DNA of 52,092 nucleotides from Candidatus Nealsonbacteria bacterium RIFCSPLOWO2_01_FULL_43_32 (GTDB lineage: Bacteria > Patescibacteriota > Minisyncoccia > Minisyncoccales > MHMH01). The notes beneath the pieces are model-generated. The model made no database searches, was not told the DNA's origin, and was given only the letters and a program-made list of their open reading frames with translations. The position numbers and the translations under genes are program-made. Numbering within the stretch: the first letter of the stretch is position 1; each line of letters starts with the position of its first letter. The stretch is taken from NCBI GenBank assembly GCA_001819335.1, contig MHMH01000015.1, positions 1 to 52,092 of the forward strand. The letters run 5' to 3'. Positions 7,171 through 17,405 of this stretch are shown here, one piece after another.

Positions 7171-8667
7171 ATGCAAAAAACAATTTTAATCGGCGGGGCG
7201 GCCGGGCTGGGGTCAGCGGTCACCTCACATTTCATCGGCAAGGTCTTTTGTAGCTTGGGTTACCATGTTTTCAATTACAGGGATTACCCCTCCTTAATCA
7301 GGGGAGGGCATAATTTTAATGTGCTCAAGATTTCTGATAAGCCGGTTTATTCCCACGAACACCATTACGATTTTATTCTGGCTTTAGACCAAAAAACCAT
7401 TGCTCTTCATAAAAAAGATTTAAAAAAAGGAGGCCTCATTTTGAAAGCCAAAGAAATGGAGCCGAAAATTTTAGCCAACAATGTTTTAATCGGCATATTT
7501 TTTAAACATTTTGGCATAGACCGGGAGATTGTTTTAAAAGCGGCGGAAAAACTATTCGGCCAGAACGATTCCATCAAGAAAGCCATTGAAGAAGGTTACG
7601 GCTCAACCCAAACAAAAGAAAAATTGAAAGTGGCCGGCCAAGGAAAATATTTTATTTCCGGCAACGAGGGAGTGGCTATTGGGTCAATAGCCGCCGGCAT
7701 GGATTTACACTTAGCTTATCCTATGACGCCAGCCAGCCCTGTTTTGCATTTTTTAGCCAAAAGGCAACTGGAAAACAATATCTTGGTTTTTCAGCCGGAA
7801 AACGAAATTGCGGTAGCTAATATGGCCCTGGGAGCTTCATTCAGAGGCGCCAAAGTAATGGTGGGGACTTCCGGGGGCGGCTTTGCTTTGATGACAGAAG
7901 CCCTAAGTTTGGCCGGCATGGCGGAATTGCCCCTGGTAATTTATCTGGCCCAAAGAACTGCTCCTTCCACTGGCGTTCCCACCCATACCGCTCAGAGCGA
8001 TTTAAAGTTTGCGCTCAACGCCGGTCATGGCGAGTTTGCCAAAATCGTCGTAGCTCCCGGCGACGCCCAAGAAGCCATCACTAGGACGGAGGAAGCTTTT
8101 TACTTGGCCTGTAAATACAGGATTCCTGCCATTGTTCTGGGAGATAAGCATTTGGGAGAGAGCGATTACGCTTTTGACCAGCTGAAAAAATTTCAATTCA
8201 GCGGTGTTTCGTATCCCGTAGATAGAGCAAATAGTTATGAGCACAATGAGTTGGGTTTTACCGTAGAAGATGCGCCGAGCGTAGCCTGGGGGCACGAAAA
8301 AAGATTAAAGAAAATATCGCTGCTGGAAAAAGCGATTTTAAAACTTAACCCCATTTCTCTTTACGGTCAAGGTAAAAATTTAATCGTCAGCCACGGTTCC
8401 ACCAAAGGGGCAATCTTAGATGCTCTGCCCCAACTCCCCGGCTTTAAGTTTTTACAGGTTTCTTATTTAAAGCCGTTTCCCGCAGCATTGGTTGCCCGAG
8501 GAATTAAAAAAGCCAGCAAAGTGATTTTGGTGGAGAATTCAGCCACCGGTGCCCTGGCCGATGTGGTCGCCGAGCAAACAGGCTTGATGATAAAAAATAA
8601 AATTTTAAAATATGACGGCAGGCCTTTTGTGCCCGCAGACATAATTAAAAGAGTAAAACAGAAATAA
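7171..8667 (+). CDS. 2-oxoacid:acceptor oxidoreductase subunit alpha
   Basis: YPSLIRGGHN gamma-domain motif; AYPMTPASPVLHFLA pyrimidine-binding region. Confidence 0.9.
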   Translation: MQKTILIGGAAGLGSAVTSHFIGKVFCSLGYHVFNYRDYPSLIRGGHNFNVLKISDKPVYSHEHHYDFILALDQKTIALHKKDLKKGGLILKAKEMEPKILANNVLIGIFFKHFGIDREIVLKAAEKLFGQNDSIKKAIEEGYGSTQTKEKLKVAGQGKYFISGNEGVAIGSIAAGMDLHLAYPMTPASPVLHFLAKRQLENNILVFQPENEIAVANMALGASFRGAKVMVGTSGGGFALMTEALSLAGMAELPLVIYLAQRTAPSTGVPTHTAQSDLKFALNAGHGEFAKIVVAPGDAQEAITRTEEAFYLACKYRIPAIVLGDKHLGESDYAFDQLKKFQFSGVSYPVDRANSYEHNELGFTVEDAPSVAWGHEKRLKKISLLEKAILKLNPISLYGQGKNLIVSHGSTKGAILDALPQLPGFKFLQVSYLKPFPAALVARGIKKASKVILVENSATGALADVVAEQTGLMIKNKILKYDGRPFVPADIIKRVKQK

Positions 8668-9525
8668 ATGAAGCCAGAAGATTTATCAACCAAAGAAATA
8701 AATACCTGGTGTCCCGGCTGTCCCAATTTCGGCATTTTGCAGGCCGTCAAAGAGGCTGTTGCCGAGCTGGCTATAGCCAGTAATACGGCCATCGTGACCG
8801 GCATCGGCTGCCATGCCAAAATTTACGATTATCTGAATTTAAAAGCTTTTTACGGAATCCACGGCCGAGTTTTACCGATAGCTTTCGGAACTAAATTGGG
8901 TGATCCCCAAATGACGGTGATTGGTTTTGGCGGAGACGGCGATACTTATGCTGAGGGCATGGAGCATTTTATCCATCACTGCAGGTACAATGCCGATTTA
9001 ACAATGCTGGTCCACAACAACCAGGTTTTTTCTTTGACCACCGGCCAATTTACCCCCACCACGGAAAAAGGATTTAAAGACGGCTCCAGCCCCCTGGGCT
9101 TAGGAGAAAAACCGTTCAATCCCCTTGTTTTGGCTTTGGCAGCGGGCGCCACTTTTGTAGCCAGAGGCTACGCCTTAAACGTTCCGCACCTGAAGGAATT
9201 AATTAAAAAAGCCATTTTACATAAAGGTTTTTCTTTTATTGATATTCTTCAGCCCTGCATTGTCTATCATAAACATTCACTGCCTTATCTCAATAAGAAT
9301 GTTTACCAAATTGAAAAAACGCACGATCTTGGAAATTTAAACCAGGCGCTGGCCAAAGCCCGAGAGTGGGATTATTCTTACGAAAAAGATAGCAAGGTGC
9401 CCATCGGCGTTTTTTACCAAAAACAGCGCCCGACTTTTGAATCCCAATGGCCGCAGTTGAAAAAACCCTGGCATATCGTTGGGAGAAAGCCGGATTGGGC
9501 CAAAATAATCAAAGAATTTAAATAA
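8668..9525 (+). CDS. 2-oxoacid:ferredoxin oxidoreductase subunit beta (TPP-binding)
   Basis: WCPGCPNFGIL, GIGCHAKIYDYL, GDGDTYAEGMEHFIH...NN TPP motif. Confidence 0.92.
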   Translation: MKPEDLSTKEINTWCPGCPNFGILQAVKEAVAELAIASNTAIVTGIGCHAKIYDYLNLKAFYGIHGRVLPIAFGTKLGDPQMTVIGFGGDGDTYAEGMEHFIHHCRYNADLTMLVHNNQVFSLTTGQFTPTTEKGFKDGSSPLGLGEKPFNPLVLALAAGATFVARGYALNVPHLKELIKKAILHKGFSFIDILQPCIVYHKHSLPYLNKNVYQIEKTHDLGNLNQALAKAREWDYSYEKDSKVPIGVFYQKQRPTFESQWPQLKKPWHIVGRKPDWAKIIKEFK

Positions 9526-10485
9526 ATGCCCAAAATAAAATATTATAAAATTGCGTGTCTGGGCGGAGGCAATGCCATGCCTCAAGCGGTTTTATCGGGC
9601 CTGAAGAAGTATCCCGTAAAATTATCAGCCATTTCTTCTATGCTGGATTCGGGGGGTTCGGCTGGTAAATTAAGAAAAAGTTTCCAAACTGGCGTTTCTT
9701 TCGGAGATATCAGAAGAGCCATCCTGGCCCTGTCTGAAGCGCCTCAGGCAGTTAAAGCAAGTTTTTCCCAGCGCGATTCAATGGGCCACGTGCTCGCTAA
9801 TGTTTTTTGTACAGCTGTGACTGTGGCCACGGGCAGCCCCGAAACCGCCATCGCTAAACTTAAAGCTCGCTTGGCTTTTCCTGCCCGCCATCAGGCTCTG
9901 CCCGCTACTTTGAGCGACGTCGAGCTCTGCGCCGAATTGAAGAGCGGAGAGGTCATCAATACCGAAACCAAAATAGACGTTCCCGAAGCGAGAAAAAGGC
10001 CACCCATCAAACGAGTCTATCTGTCCGCTCAAGCTACGGCTTATCCTCCGGCCCTGTCAGCCATTAAAAATACGGATTTAATCGTTATCGGTCCCGGTGA
10101 TTTATATTCTTCGTTAGCCCAAATTTTATTAGTCCAGGGCATGGCTCAAGCCATCAGAGCAAGCAGAGCCAAGAAAGTTTATGTCGCCAATGCCATGACC
10201 AAGCACGGCGAAACGAATGGCTTCTCGGTGCTGGATTTGGCCAATGAAATAGAAAAATATTTAGGGCAAAAACTGGACTATGTTGTTTATAATAAGGTTT
10301 TGGCCGCTCAAGATAGGATTGAGGCGACCAAAAAAGGAAATCCTAACCTGGTCGCTGCGGTCAGGGTTGACGAAAACTTGCCGAGCGAGAAATTTATCGG
10401 CGAGAATCTTTTGCCTGACTCCGGGTTGGTGATATACGACCCGCAAAAATTAGCCCAAATTTTATTAAACCTATGCAAGCGATAA
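9526..10485 (+). CDS. YvcK/CofD-like protein (gluconeogenesis factor family)
   Basis: GGGNAMPQAVLSGLK, SSMLDSGGSAGKLR, IVIGPGDLYSSL. Confidence 0.85.
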   Translation: MPKIKYYKIACLGGGNAMPQAVLSGLKKYPVKLSAISSMLDSGGSAGKLRKSFQTGVSFGDIRRAILALSEAPQAVKASFSQRDSMGHVLANVFCTAVTVATGSPETAIAKLKARLAFPARHQALPATLSDVELCAELKSGEVINTETKIDVPEARKRPPIKRVYLSAQATAYPPALSAIKNTDLIVIGPGDLYSSLAQILLVQGMAQAIRASRAKKVYVANAMTKHGETNGFSVLDLANEIEKYLGQKLDYVVYNKVLAAQDRIEATKKGNPNLVAAVRVDENLPSEKFIGENLLPDSGLVIYDPQKLAQILLNLCKR

Positions 10486-11660
10486 TTTTAGCGGCCGGGG
10501 AGTCGTCTCGTTTCTGGCCGCTTAACCACGGGCATAAATCCCAGATTAAATTATTGGGCAGGCCTTTGATTTTTTGGACGATCAAAGCGCTGGCCGAAAA
10601 CGGCGTTAAAGATATCGCCCTCATCATCAGCCCCTCCAACACCACCTTAAAAGAAGATTTAAAAACTGTGGCCGGCGATTTAAACGTTAAGCTTTCTTAT
10701 TTTGTCCAAGAAAAGCCCTTGGGAACGGGAAACGCCATATCTCTCGCCAAAAATTTTATCAAAGAGCCGTTTTTTGTTCTTTGGGGGGCAGAGGTTTCAG
10801 CCAAAGAAACCATCGCTGAAATTCTTGAAAAATATCGTTCAGAAAAACCCGCCACTGTCTTAGTTGGCGCTCAAACAAACACTCCCTGGGATTATGGTAT
10901 TCTCAAACTAGAAGGGGAGAGGATTATAGAGATAGTAGAAAATCCCAAATCAGGGCAAGAGCCTTCAAACATTAAAGTGGTTGGGACTTATTTTTTATCT
11001 CCTGATTTTTTTGATGCTTATCAAAAACTGTCCAAACATCACGAAGCCGATTTTGTTGACGCCCTGAACCTTTATTTAAAAGATAAGCCGTCAGAGCTTG
11101 TGCTTTTACCAAAAGACACGCCTTCTTTAAAATATCCCTGGAATCTTTTAGAAATTTCTAAAATCATGCTGGAATCGGAAGATTTTAAAAATTATATTTC
11201 GCCCTCCGCTACTATCGGTGCCAACATGGTCATTAAGGGCAAGGTTTACATCGGCCCTCACTGTCAGATCGGCGACCATAATGTTTTACGGGGGCCTTTA
11301 AACCTGGAGAGCGGCGTTAGAACCGGCGCCTTTTTTGAAATTAAAAATTCGGTGGTCCAGGAGGGCACTCATTTCCACTCCGGCTATGTGGGCGATTCGG
11401 TCATCGGCCGAAACTGCCGCTTTGGCGCCGGATTCATTACGGCTAATCGTCGGCTGGACAGAGGCAGCATTAAATCAGTCGTGAAAGGGAAAAAGACAGA
11501 TACGGGCTTAACTTATTTTGGTACGGTGGTGGGAGATAATACTAGCTTTGGGATTCAGGCCAGCACCATGCCCGGCGTTTTAATCGGTTTTGATGTGAAT
11601 GTTTGGCCGGGCCTGGTAGTCTTTAAAAACATCAAAGATAGTGAAAATTTTAAAAATTAA
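10473..11660 (+). CDS. Sugar-1-phosphate nucleotidyltransferase / GlmU-like bifunctional protein
   Basis: MQAIILAAGESSRFWPL nucleotidyltransferase signature; C-terminal hexapeptide left-handed beta-helix. Confidence 0.85.
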   Translation: MQAIILAAGESSRFWPLNHGHKSQIKLLGRPLIFWTIKALAENGVKDIALIISPSNTTLKEDLKTVAGDLNVKLSYFVQEKPLGTGNAISLAKNFIKEPFFVLWGAEVSAKETIAEILEKYRSEKPATVLVGAQTNTPWDYGILKLEGERIIEIVENPKSGQEPSNIKVVGTYFLSPDFFDAYQKLSKHHEADFVDALNLYLKDKPSELVLLPKDTPSLKYPWNLLEISKIMLESEDFKNYISPSATIGANMVIKGKVYIGPHCQIGDHNVLRGPLNLESGVRTGAFFEIKNSVVQEGTHFHSGYVGDSVIGRNCRFGAGFITANRRLDRGSIKSVVKGKKTDTGLTYFGTVVGDNTSFGIQASTMPGVLIGFDVNVWPGLVVFKNIKDSENFKN

Positions 11661-12195
11661 AAAATCTTTAAACGAAGCGATTATCTCAATTAAAAACGGT
11701 CAGGTTTTAATCTGTCCGACCGATACGGTTTATGGGTTGATTTGCGATGCCGGCAACAAAAAAGCGGTTGAGAAAATATATCAAATCAAGCAAAGGCCCA
11801 AAAATAAACTGATGCCTATTTTCGTTAGCGACATTAAAATGGCAAAAAAACTTGCAGAAATAAATAAAAAACAAGAAGGCTTCTTAAAAAAAGTTTGGCC
11901 TGGTACAGTTACCGCCATATTAAAATCAAAAAATGTGAAGGGGACAATTGGCGTTAGAATCCCAAATTATAAATGGTTGCTCGGCTTAGCCGAGCAACTA
12001 AATCAGCCGTTGGCGGAAACTTCAGCCAATATTTCGGGCGAACCAGCTACGACAAAAATCAAAGAAGTTTTAAAATATTTTAAAGGGAGAGAATATCACC
12101 CGGATTTGGCGATTGATGCCGGTAATTTAAAAAAATCCAGGCCGTCCAAAGTCATTGATTTAACCGTATGGCCGCCAAAAATATTAAGGGAATAA
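11641..12195 (+). CDS. tsaC: L-threonylcarbamoyladenylate synthase (Sua5/YciO/YrdC)
   Basis: CPTDTVYGL, KQRPKNK, SANISGEPA. Confidence 0.9.
   Translation: MKILKIKKSLNEAIISIKNGQVLICPTDTVYGLICDAGNKKAVEKIYQIKQRPKNKLMPIFVSDIKMAKKLAEINKKQEGFLKKVWPGTVTAILKSKNVKGTIGVRIPNYKWLLGLAEQLNQPLAETSANISGEPATTKIKEVLKYFKGREYHPDLAIDAGNLKKSRPSKVIDLTVWPPKILRE
11976..11998. repeat. 23-nt perfect odd palindrome inside tsaC
   Basis: GTTGCTCGGCT T AGCCGAGCAAC; same sequence recurs in mfd. Confidence 0.95.
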
Positions 12196-13223
12196 AAATT
12201 CTTGGGATAGACACTTCATGCGACGACACAGCCATCAGCGTGATGGAAATTCGAAATTCGAAATTCGAAATTCGAAGCAATGTAGTGTCGTCGCAGGTGA
12301 AATTACATCAAAAATATGGAGGAGTTTATCCTTCTTTGGCCAAGAGAGAGCACCAGAAAAATTTGCCTGTAGTTTTCAGGAAAGCCCTTCGACAAGCTCA
12401 GGGTAAACCTAATGATATTGATTTCATTGGCGTCACCAACGGGCCGGGCTTGGAGCCATGTTTGTGGCAGGGGATAAATTTTGCCAAAGACTTAGCCGAA
12501 AGATTAAAAAAACCAATAGTGCCGGTCAACCATATCGAGGCTCATATTCTTGCCAATCTTATTAATCGACGTCCGCCGTCGATTATGTTTCCGGTAGTGG
12601 CTTTGGTGGTATCGGGCGGGCACACGCAGCTGATTTTGATGAGGGGCATTGGGAAATATAAATTAATCGGCGAGACGAGAGACGATGCGGCGGGCGAATG
12701 TTTTGATAAAACGGCGCGCATTTTGGGTCTTAGCTATCCCGGCGGCCCGGCTATCGCCAAAATCGCTTCACTTGGAAACTTAGTTTCCAAGAAAGAAACT
12801 AAGTTTCCAGTGAGCTTGCCCAGGCCGATGATGCATCAGAAAAACTATGATTTCAGTTTTTCTGGATTAAAAACCGCGGTATTATATAAGGCGAGAGAAC
12901 TAAAAACTATAAACTATAAGCTAAAAACTGAATTATGCGCTGAAATTCAGCAGGCGATTATCGATGTTCTGCTCTACAAAACAATCAAAGCGGCAAAAAA
13001 CTATAAAGCAAGGTCAATTATACTTGGGGGAGGCGTAGCTGCAAATGATGAGTTAAGAAAGCAGTTTAAATTGAAAATTAAAAATTTAAAATTTAAAATT
13101 AATTTTTTCGTACCAGGAAGAATTTATTGCACCGATAATGCCGCTATGGTAGCCATAACAGCTTTTTATCATCGGACACAAAAAGTTAAAAATATCAAGG
13201 CCCAAGCCGACCTGCAAATTTAA
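12168..13223 (+). CDS. tsaD: tRNA N6-adenosine threonylcarbamoyltransferase
   Basis: GIDTSCDDTA, VNHIEAHILAN, VSGGHTQL, CTDNAAMVA; contains several palindromic/simple-repeat insertions. Confidence 0.95.
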   Translation: MAAKNIKGIKILGIDTSCDDTAISVMEIRNSKFEIRSNVVSSQVKLHQKYGGVYPSLAKREHQKNLPVVFRKALRQAQGKPNDIDFIGVTNGPGLEPCLWQGINFAKDLAERLKKPIVPVNHIEAHILANLINRRPPSIMFPVVALVVSGGHTQLILMRGIGKYKLIGETRDDAAGECFDKTARILGLSYPGGPAIAKIASLGNLVSKKETKFPVSLPRPMMHQKNYDFSFSGLKTAVLYKARELKTINYKLKTELCAEIQQAIIDVLLYKTIKAAKNYKARSIILGGGVAANDELRKQFKLKIKNLKFKINFFVPGRIYCTDNAAMVAITAFYHRTQKVKNIKAQADLQI

Positions 13224-13714
13224 TGGATTACTTTATTTTTCAACAAATTAATAATCTGGCCGGTCAATGGGCATCTTTAGACGCCCTGGGAATTTTTTTT
13301 GCTCAATATCTTGCATATTTATTAGTTGGTTTAGCTATTTTAATTTTTTGGGGCAAGCGGAGAACAATACTGCAAGCATTTATGGCAGTAGTTTTGGCTC
13401 GTTTTGGCATAGTTGAGCTCATCAGGCTTTTTTGGTTAAGACCGCGGCCGTTTGTTGAAAATAATGTTAGTTTGCTTTTAGAGCATAACGGAGCGTCTTT
13501 TCCGTCCGGACACGCCGCTTTCTTTTTTGCTCTGTCATTTATTGTCTATCAATATAATAAAAAAGCCGGCATTGGTTTTTTCGTGGCCAGTTTTTTTATT
13601 TCAATCGCTAGGGTCTTTGTCGGCATCCATTGGCCCTCGGATATTTTAGCCGGAGCCTTAGTCGGTATCTTTTCCGGTTGGTTAGCTATGAGAATTTGGT
13701 GGGCGAAGAGATAA
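13223..13714 (+). CDS. PAP2-family phosphatase (undecaprenyl-diphosphatase-like)
   Basis: RLFWLRPRPF, FPSGHAAFFFA, RVFVGIHWPSDI. Confidence 0.9.
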   Translation: MDYFIFQQINNLAGQWASLDALGIFFAQYLAYLLVGLAILIFWGKRRTILQAFMAVVLARFGIVELIRLFWLRPRPFVENNVSLLLEHNGASFPSGHAAFFFALSFIVYQYNKKAGIGFFVASFFISIARVFVGIHWPSDILAGALVGIFSGWLAMRIWWAKR

Positions 13715-13760
13715 ATCTCTTCTTTACAACTTCACAAATTAGCCGTAATTTGTTCGTTGT

Positions 13761-13842
13761 GGGCGAGGTGGGAGTCGAACCCACATGAGCTTGCGCTCAT
13801 AAGTTTTTGAAACTTACGTGTAAACCATTCCACCACTCGCCC
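13761..13842 (-). tRNA. tRNA-Leu (CAA anticodon)
   Basis: Minus strand GGGCGAG...CTCGCCC acceptor stem; anticodon loop TTCAAAA; long variable arm TGAGCGCAAGCTCA; TGGGTTCGACTCCCA T-arm; 3' CCA not encoded. Confidence 0.95.
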
Positions 13843-13918
13843 AACCTTAAAACTACCTAAAAATCTATCATTTTTTTCTTCATTTGTCAATTTAAAAATT
13901 TCATGATAAAATAATTTA

Positions 13919-14743
13919 ATGGCGCGGATTATCTGTGTAATAAATAATAAGGGCGGAACCGGTAAAACAACAACGGCTGTTAATCTTCCTGTTTTTTTGG
14001 CTGCTATGGGTAAAAAAGTTTTGCTGGTAGACCTTGACCACCAGGCCAATGCTACCTATTCCTTGGGTATCAGCCCCCGCAATCTGCCGCTTTCTGTTTA
14101 TCACGCTTTAGCAGGCCAGGTCAGCCCGTCAGCCATTATCCGTAAAAGTTCTTTTTTTAACTATGAGATTATGCCGGCTTCGCCGGATTTGGCCGGCTCT
14201 ACCGTGGAGCTGGTCAGCGCTGACAACCGGGAATTTAAACTGCGTCAGCTCTTGGAAAAAATTCAGGAGCCCTATGATTTCATTATCATTGACTCGCCGC
14301 CCAGCCTGGGACTTTTGACCATTAACGCTCTCTGCGCTTCAAATGAAGTTTTAATCCCGGTTCAGTGCGAGTACTTGGCCCTGGAGGGACTGGGGCAATT
14401 ACTGGATACGATTAATTTGGTGAAAGAAAATCTGGGAAGAGAATTAAAAATTACCGGCGCTCTTTTAACCATGTATAACAGAAATAACAAGCTGTCTCGC
14501 GAAGTGGCCAAGGAAGTCAGGAGGAATTTCCCCGGCTATGTTTTTGATACGGTTATTCCAAGACAAGTATCTTTGGCCGAAGCGCCCAAATTCGGTAAAA
14601 CTATTTTGCAGTATGCCCCCACTTCCTTAGCCGCCCAGGCCTACCGGGAGCTGGCTCAAGAAATAATAAATAGAAATCCGAATGATACGAATATATATCC
14701 GAATGCTCCGAATAATTCGCAGAATTCGGATAGCCATTCGTAG
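13919..14743 (+). CDS. parA: ParA-family ATPase
   Basis: NKGGTGKTTTAVNL deviant Walker A; IIDSPPSLGLLTINAL. Confidence 0.95.
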   Translation: MARIICVINNKGGTGKTTTAVNLPVFLAAMGKKVLLVDLDHQANATYSLGISPRNLPLSVYHALAGQVSPSAIIRKSSFFNYEIMPASPDLAGSTVELVSADNREFKLRQLLEKIQEPYDFIIIDSPPSLGLLTINALCASNEVLIPVQCEYLALEGLGQLLDTINLVKENLGRELKITGALLTMYNRNNKLSREVAKEVRRNFPGYVFDTVIPRQVSLAEAPKFGKTILQYAPTSLAAQAYRELAQEIINRNPNDTNIYPNAPNNSQNSDSHS

Positions 14744-14763
14744 AATTCGCATTATATATTTTT

Positions 14764-15642
14764 ATGAAACAAACTTTTGGCAAAGGATTGGAATCTCTTA
14801 TCCCTAAGAAAACCGATAAAACTCCCAAAACTTTTGAAGTTAAGCAGGAGCCGATTTTTTATATTGAAATTGAAAGAATCAAATCCAATCCCTATCAGCC
14901 CAGAAAAAACTTTGACCATGAGGGCTTGCAGTCTCTGGCCGATTCTATCAAGGAACACGGCGTTTTGCAGCCCATTCTAGTGAGCAGGATTGAAAACGCC
15001 TCGGGCGCGGGCGTGGAGTATCAGTTGGTGGCCGGAGAAAGAAGGCTCTTGGCCTCAAAAATGGTGGGCTTAACCCAGATTCCGGTCATAATCAGGGAGC
15101 CGACCGAGAAAGAAAAACTGGCGGTTTCTCTGGTTGAAAACGTCCAAAGATTGAATTTAAATGCCCTGGAAAAAGCCGAGGCCTACCAGAGAATGCAGGC
15201 CGAGTTTAATTTTTTGCAAAAAGACATTGCCAAATTAGTGGGCGGCAGCCGGGAAGCAGTGGCTAATACTTTAAGACTGCTTGATTTGCCCGAAGAAATC
15301 AAAAGCGCCCTGCGGGACAGCCGCATCACCGAGGGCCATGCCCGGGCCATGCTGGCGGTCAGCGACGTGGCAAAACAAAAAGCCCTGCTGGCCCGCACCG
15401 TCAGAGACGGACTGAATGTCAGAGAGGTGGAGAACTGGGCTCAAAGATTAAGCGTTTGGCAGCCAATCAAAAAGCAGGTTTCAGCCGCTTCAGCAGAAGT
15501 CAAAGCGCTGGAAGAAAAAATCAGGCAGGCCCTGGGCCTCAAAAATCTTAAATTGAGAATTGAAGCCGGCCGGCCCAAGCTCACGGTTTTCTTTAACTCC
15601 AAGAAAGAAATAGAGGCTCTGTTCAAAAAGTTCAGTCTTTAG
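14764..15642 (+). CDS. parB: ParB/RepB/Spo0J-family partition protein
   Basis: NPYQPRKNFD, GERRLLASK, ALEKAEAYQRM, HTH domain. Confidence 0.95.
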   Translation: MKQTFGKGLESLIPKKTDKTPKTFEVKQEPIFYIEIERIKSNPYQPRKNFDHEGLQSLADSIKEHGVLQPILVSRIENASGAGVEYQLVAGERRLLASKMVGLTQIPVIIREPTEKEKLAVSLVENVQRLNLNALEKAEAYQRMQAEFNFLQKDIAKLVGGSREAVANTLRLLDLPEEIKSALRDSRITEGHARAMLAVSDVAKQKALLARTVRDGLNVREVENWAQRLSVWQPIKKQVSAASAEVKALEEKIRQALGLKNLKLRIEAGRPKLTVFFNSKKEIEALFKKFSL

Positions 15643-17405
15643 GTTTTTTGTCTTTGTACCCAGGTGGCTTCAATCACTCTTTGAGGCCATTTTTTTTCCG
15701 CTTCTTTGATATTTTTGCAACTTAGCTGATGAACGATGGCGCCCCGGCCTCGAGTAATAAAAGCCTTAAGCTTGTCGCCGGCTTTGGGCGAACAGCATTT
15801 GGCCAGGGAGATTTGCAGGCCCGTTTGGCCGGCCAAAGAAACCTTCATCTCAATTTCCGGGGCTTTAATGCGCTTTGGGCGGCGCAGCCTGGGCAAACGA
15901 ATAATCATTCCCTTGAGGAATGTCTTCAGCTCCTGAACAGGCGAATCTTGCTTTAAAAAGCCCTTAATCCTGGAGCGGGCCAAATTAGTTTTGACAAATT
16001 TCAGCCAATCCCTGGAAGGTTTTTTATTCTTATCAGTAATAATCTCAACCACGTCGCCGTTTTTTAAAGGACGAGCCAGCTGCATCATCTTGCCGTTAAC
16101 CTTGGCGCCGGTGCAGCGGTGGCCGATGTCGCTATGGACAGCGTAAGCAAAATCCACGGGCGTAGCATTTTCGGGCAGATCAATGACGTCTCCTTTAGGA
16201 GTAAAAACAAAGATTCTATTTTTTAAAAAATCAACTTTCAGACCCTCTAAAAATTCTTTGGATTCCAAAATTTTAGACTGCCAATCCTTTAGCTGTTGGA
16301 CCCAGGCGAATCTTTTGGCTTGGGTTTTCAGATTAACTCTTTCTTTCATGGCCCAGTGAGCGGCAATCCCCCTCTCTGCTTCTTCGTGCATTTCTCTGGT
16401 TTTTACCTGAACTTCAATAATTTTACCTTCAGAGCAGAAAACAGTCGTGTGCAGAGCTTGATAGCCATTTGGTTTGGGCGAGGCGATGTAGTCTTTAATG
16501 CGGCCGGGCAGCGGCCGCCAGAATTCATGAATCGCGCCCAGGGCTTCATAGCAAGTTTTAATATCCTGGACAATGACTCTGATGGCGATGAGGTCGTAGA
16601 TGCTTTCAAAGTTCATATCATTTCTTAGCAGTTTTTGGTAAAGACTCCAATAGTGCTTGGGCCGGGAGTGGATATCGATGGGTTTAATGCCTGCTTGGGC
16701 CAGGATGGCCACCAAAAGCGGTTTAATTTTTGTCAGCTCTTTCTGCCTGACCTCGTATCTTTCTTTAATGTTATTTTTCAGCCATTCGTATTCTTTGGGA
16801 TAAAGATAAGGGAAAGCCAGGTCTTCCAACTTACCCTTCATCTCTCCCATACCTAACCTGTTAGCCAGAGGAGCGAAAACCTCCAAAGTTTCCAGAGCGA
16901 TTCTCTGACGTTTTTCCGGCGGCAGCGCACCCAAGGTTTTCATATTATCCAGCCGGTCGGCTAATTTGATTAAAATAACTCTTAAATCTTCGCTCATGGC
17001 AAAGAACATCTTCCTTAAATTTTCCGCCCTCAAATCCAAATCCACGGGCTTTTTTATTCTGGCTCTGGGCTCCTTAACATCCAAGCCTGTTTTGGGGTAA
17101 CGGAGTTTGCCCAGCTTGCTGACGCCGCCCACCAAAAAAGCGACTTCTTTGCCAAATTCTTTTTCAATATCCTGGAGCGTTTTTTTCGTATCGTCCGGCA
17201 CATCATGCAACAGGCCGGCGGCCACTGTTTTTTGGTCTAGCCGCATGGCGCTTAAAATTTGAGCCACGCTTAAAGGGTGCAGGATATAGCCTTCTCCGGA
17301 AAACCTTTTTTGGCCTTGATGGGCGCCTTCGGCAAATTTAAAAGCTTTCTCAATCAGCTTGGGGTCGGAACTTTGTTTGATTATTTCTTGGAGAAGCTTG
17401 CGCAT
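15639..17405 (-). CDS. RelA/SpoT-family (p)ppGpp synthetase/hydrolase
   Basis: HD domain (HPLSVAQIL...GLLHDVPDD), synthetase region, TGS domain (VFTPKGDVIDLPENATPVDFAYAVHSDIGHRCTGAKVNG). Confidence 0.93.
   Translation of the reverse strand: MRKLLQEIIKQSSDPKLIEKAFKFAEGAHQGQKRFSGEGYILHPLSVAQILSAMRLDQKTVAAGLLHDVPDDTKKTLQDIEKEFGKEVAFLVGGVSKLGKLRYPKTGLDVKEPRARIKKPVDLDLRAENLRKMFFAMSEDLRVILIKLADRLDNMKTLGALPPEKRQRIALETLEVFAPLANRLGMGEMKGKLEDLAFPYLYPKEYEWLKNNIKERYEVRQKELTKIKPLLVAILAQAGIKPIDIHSRPKHYWSLYQKLLRNDMNFESIYDLIAIRVIVQDIKTCYEALGAIHEFWRPLPGRIKDYIASPKPNGYQALHTTVFCSEGKIIEVQVKTREMHEEAERGIAAHWAMKERVNLKTQAKRFAWVQQLKDWQSKILESKEFLEGLKVDFLKNRIFVFTPKGDVIDLPENATPVDFAYAVHSDIGHRCTGAKVNGKMMQLARPLKNGDVVEIITDKNKKPSRDWLKFVKTNLARSRIKGFLKQDSPVQELKTFLKGMIIRLPRLRRPKRIKAPEIEMKVSLAGQTGLQISLAKCCSPKAGDKLKAFITRGRGAIVHQLSCKNIKEAEKKWPQRVIEATWVQRQKT

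Noticed and set aside
7285-7308. CCCCTCCTTAATCAGGGGAGGG palindrome in the oxidoreductase alpha gene as an inserted repeat
   Set aside because: It encodes YPSLIRGGHN, the conserved motif of this family, so the palindrome may be coincidental to native coding sequence.
12247-12274. TTCGAAA tandem array as a CRISPR-like repeat
   Set aside because: Seven-nt units with no spacers, inside tsaD coding sequence; simple-sequence expansion.
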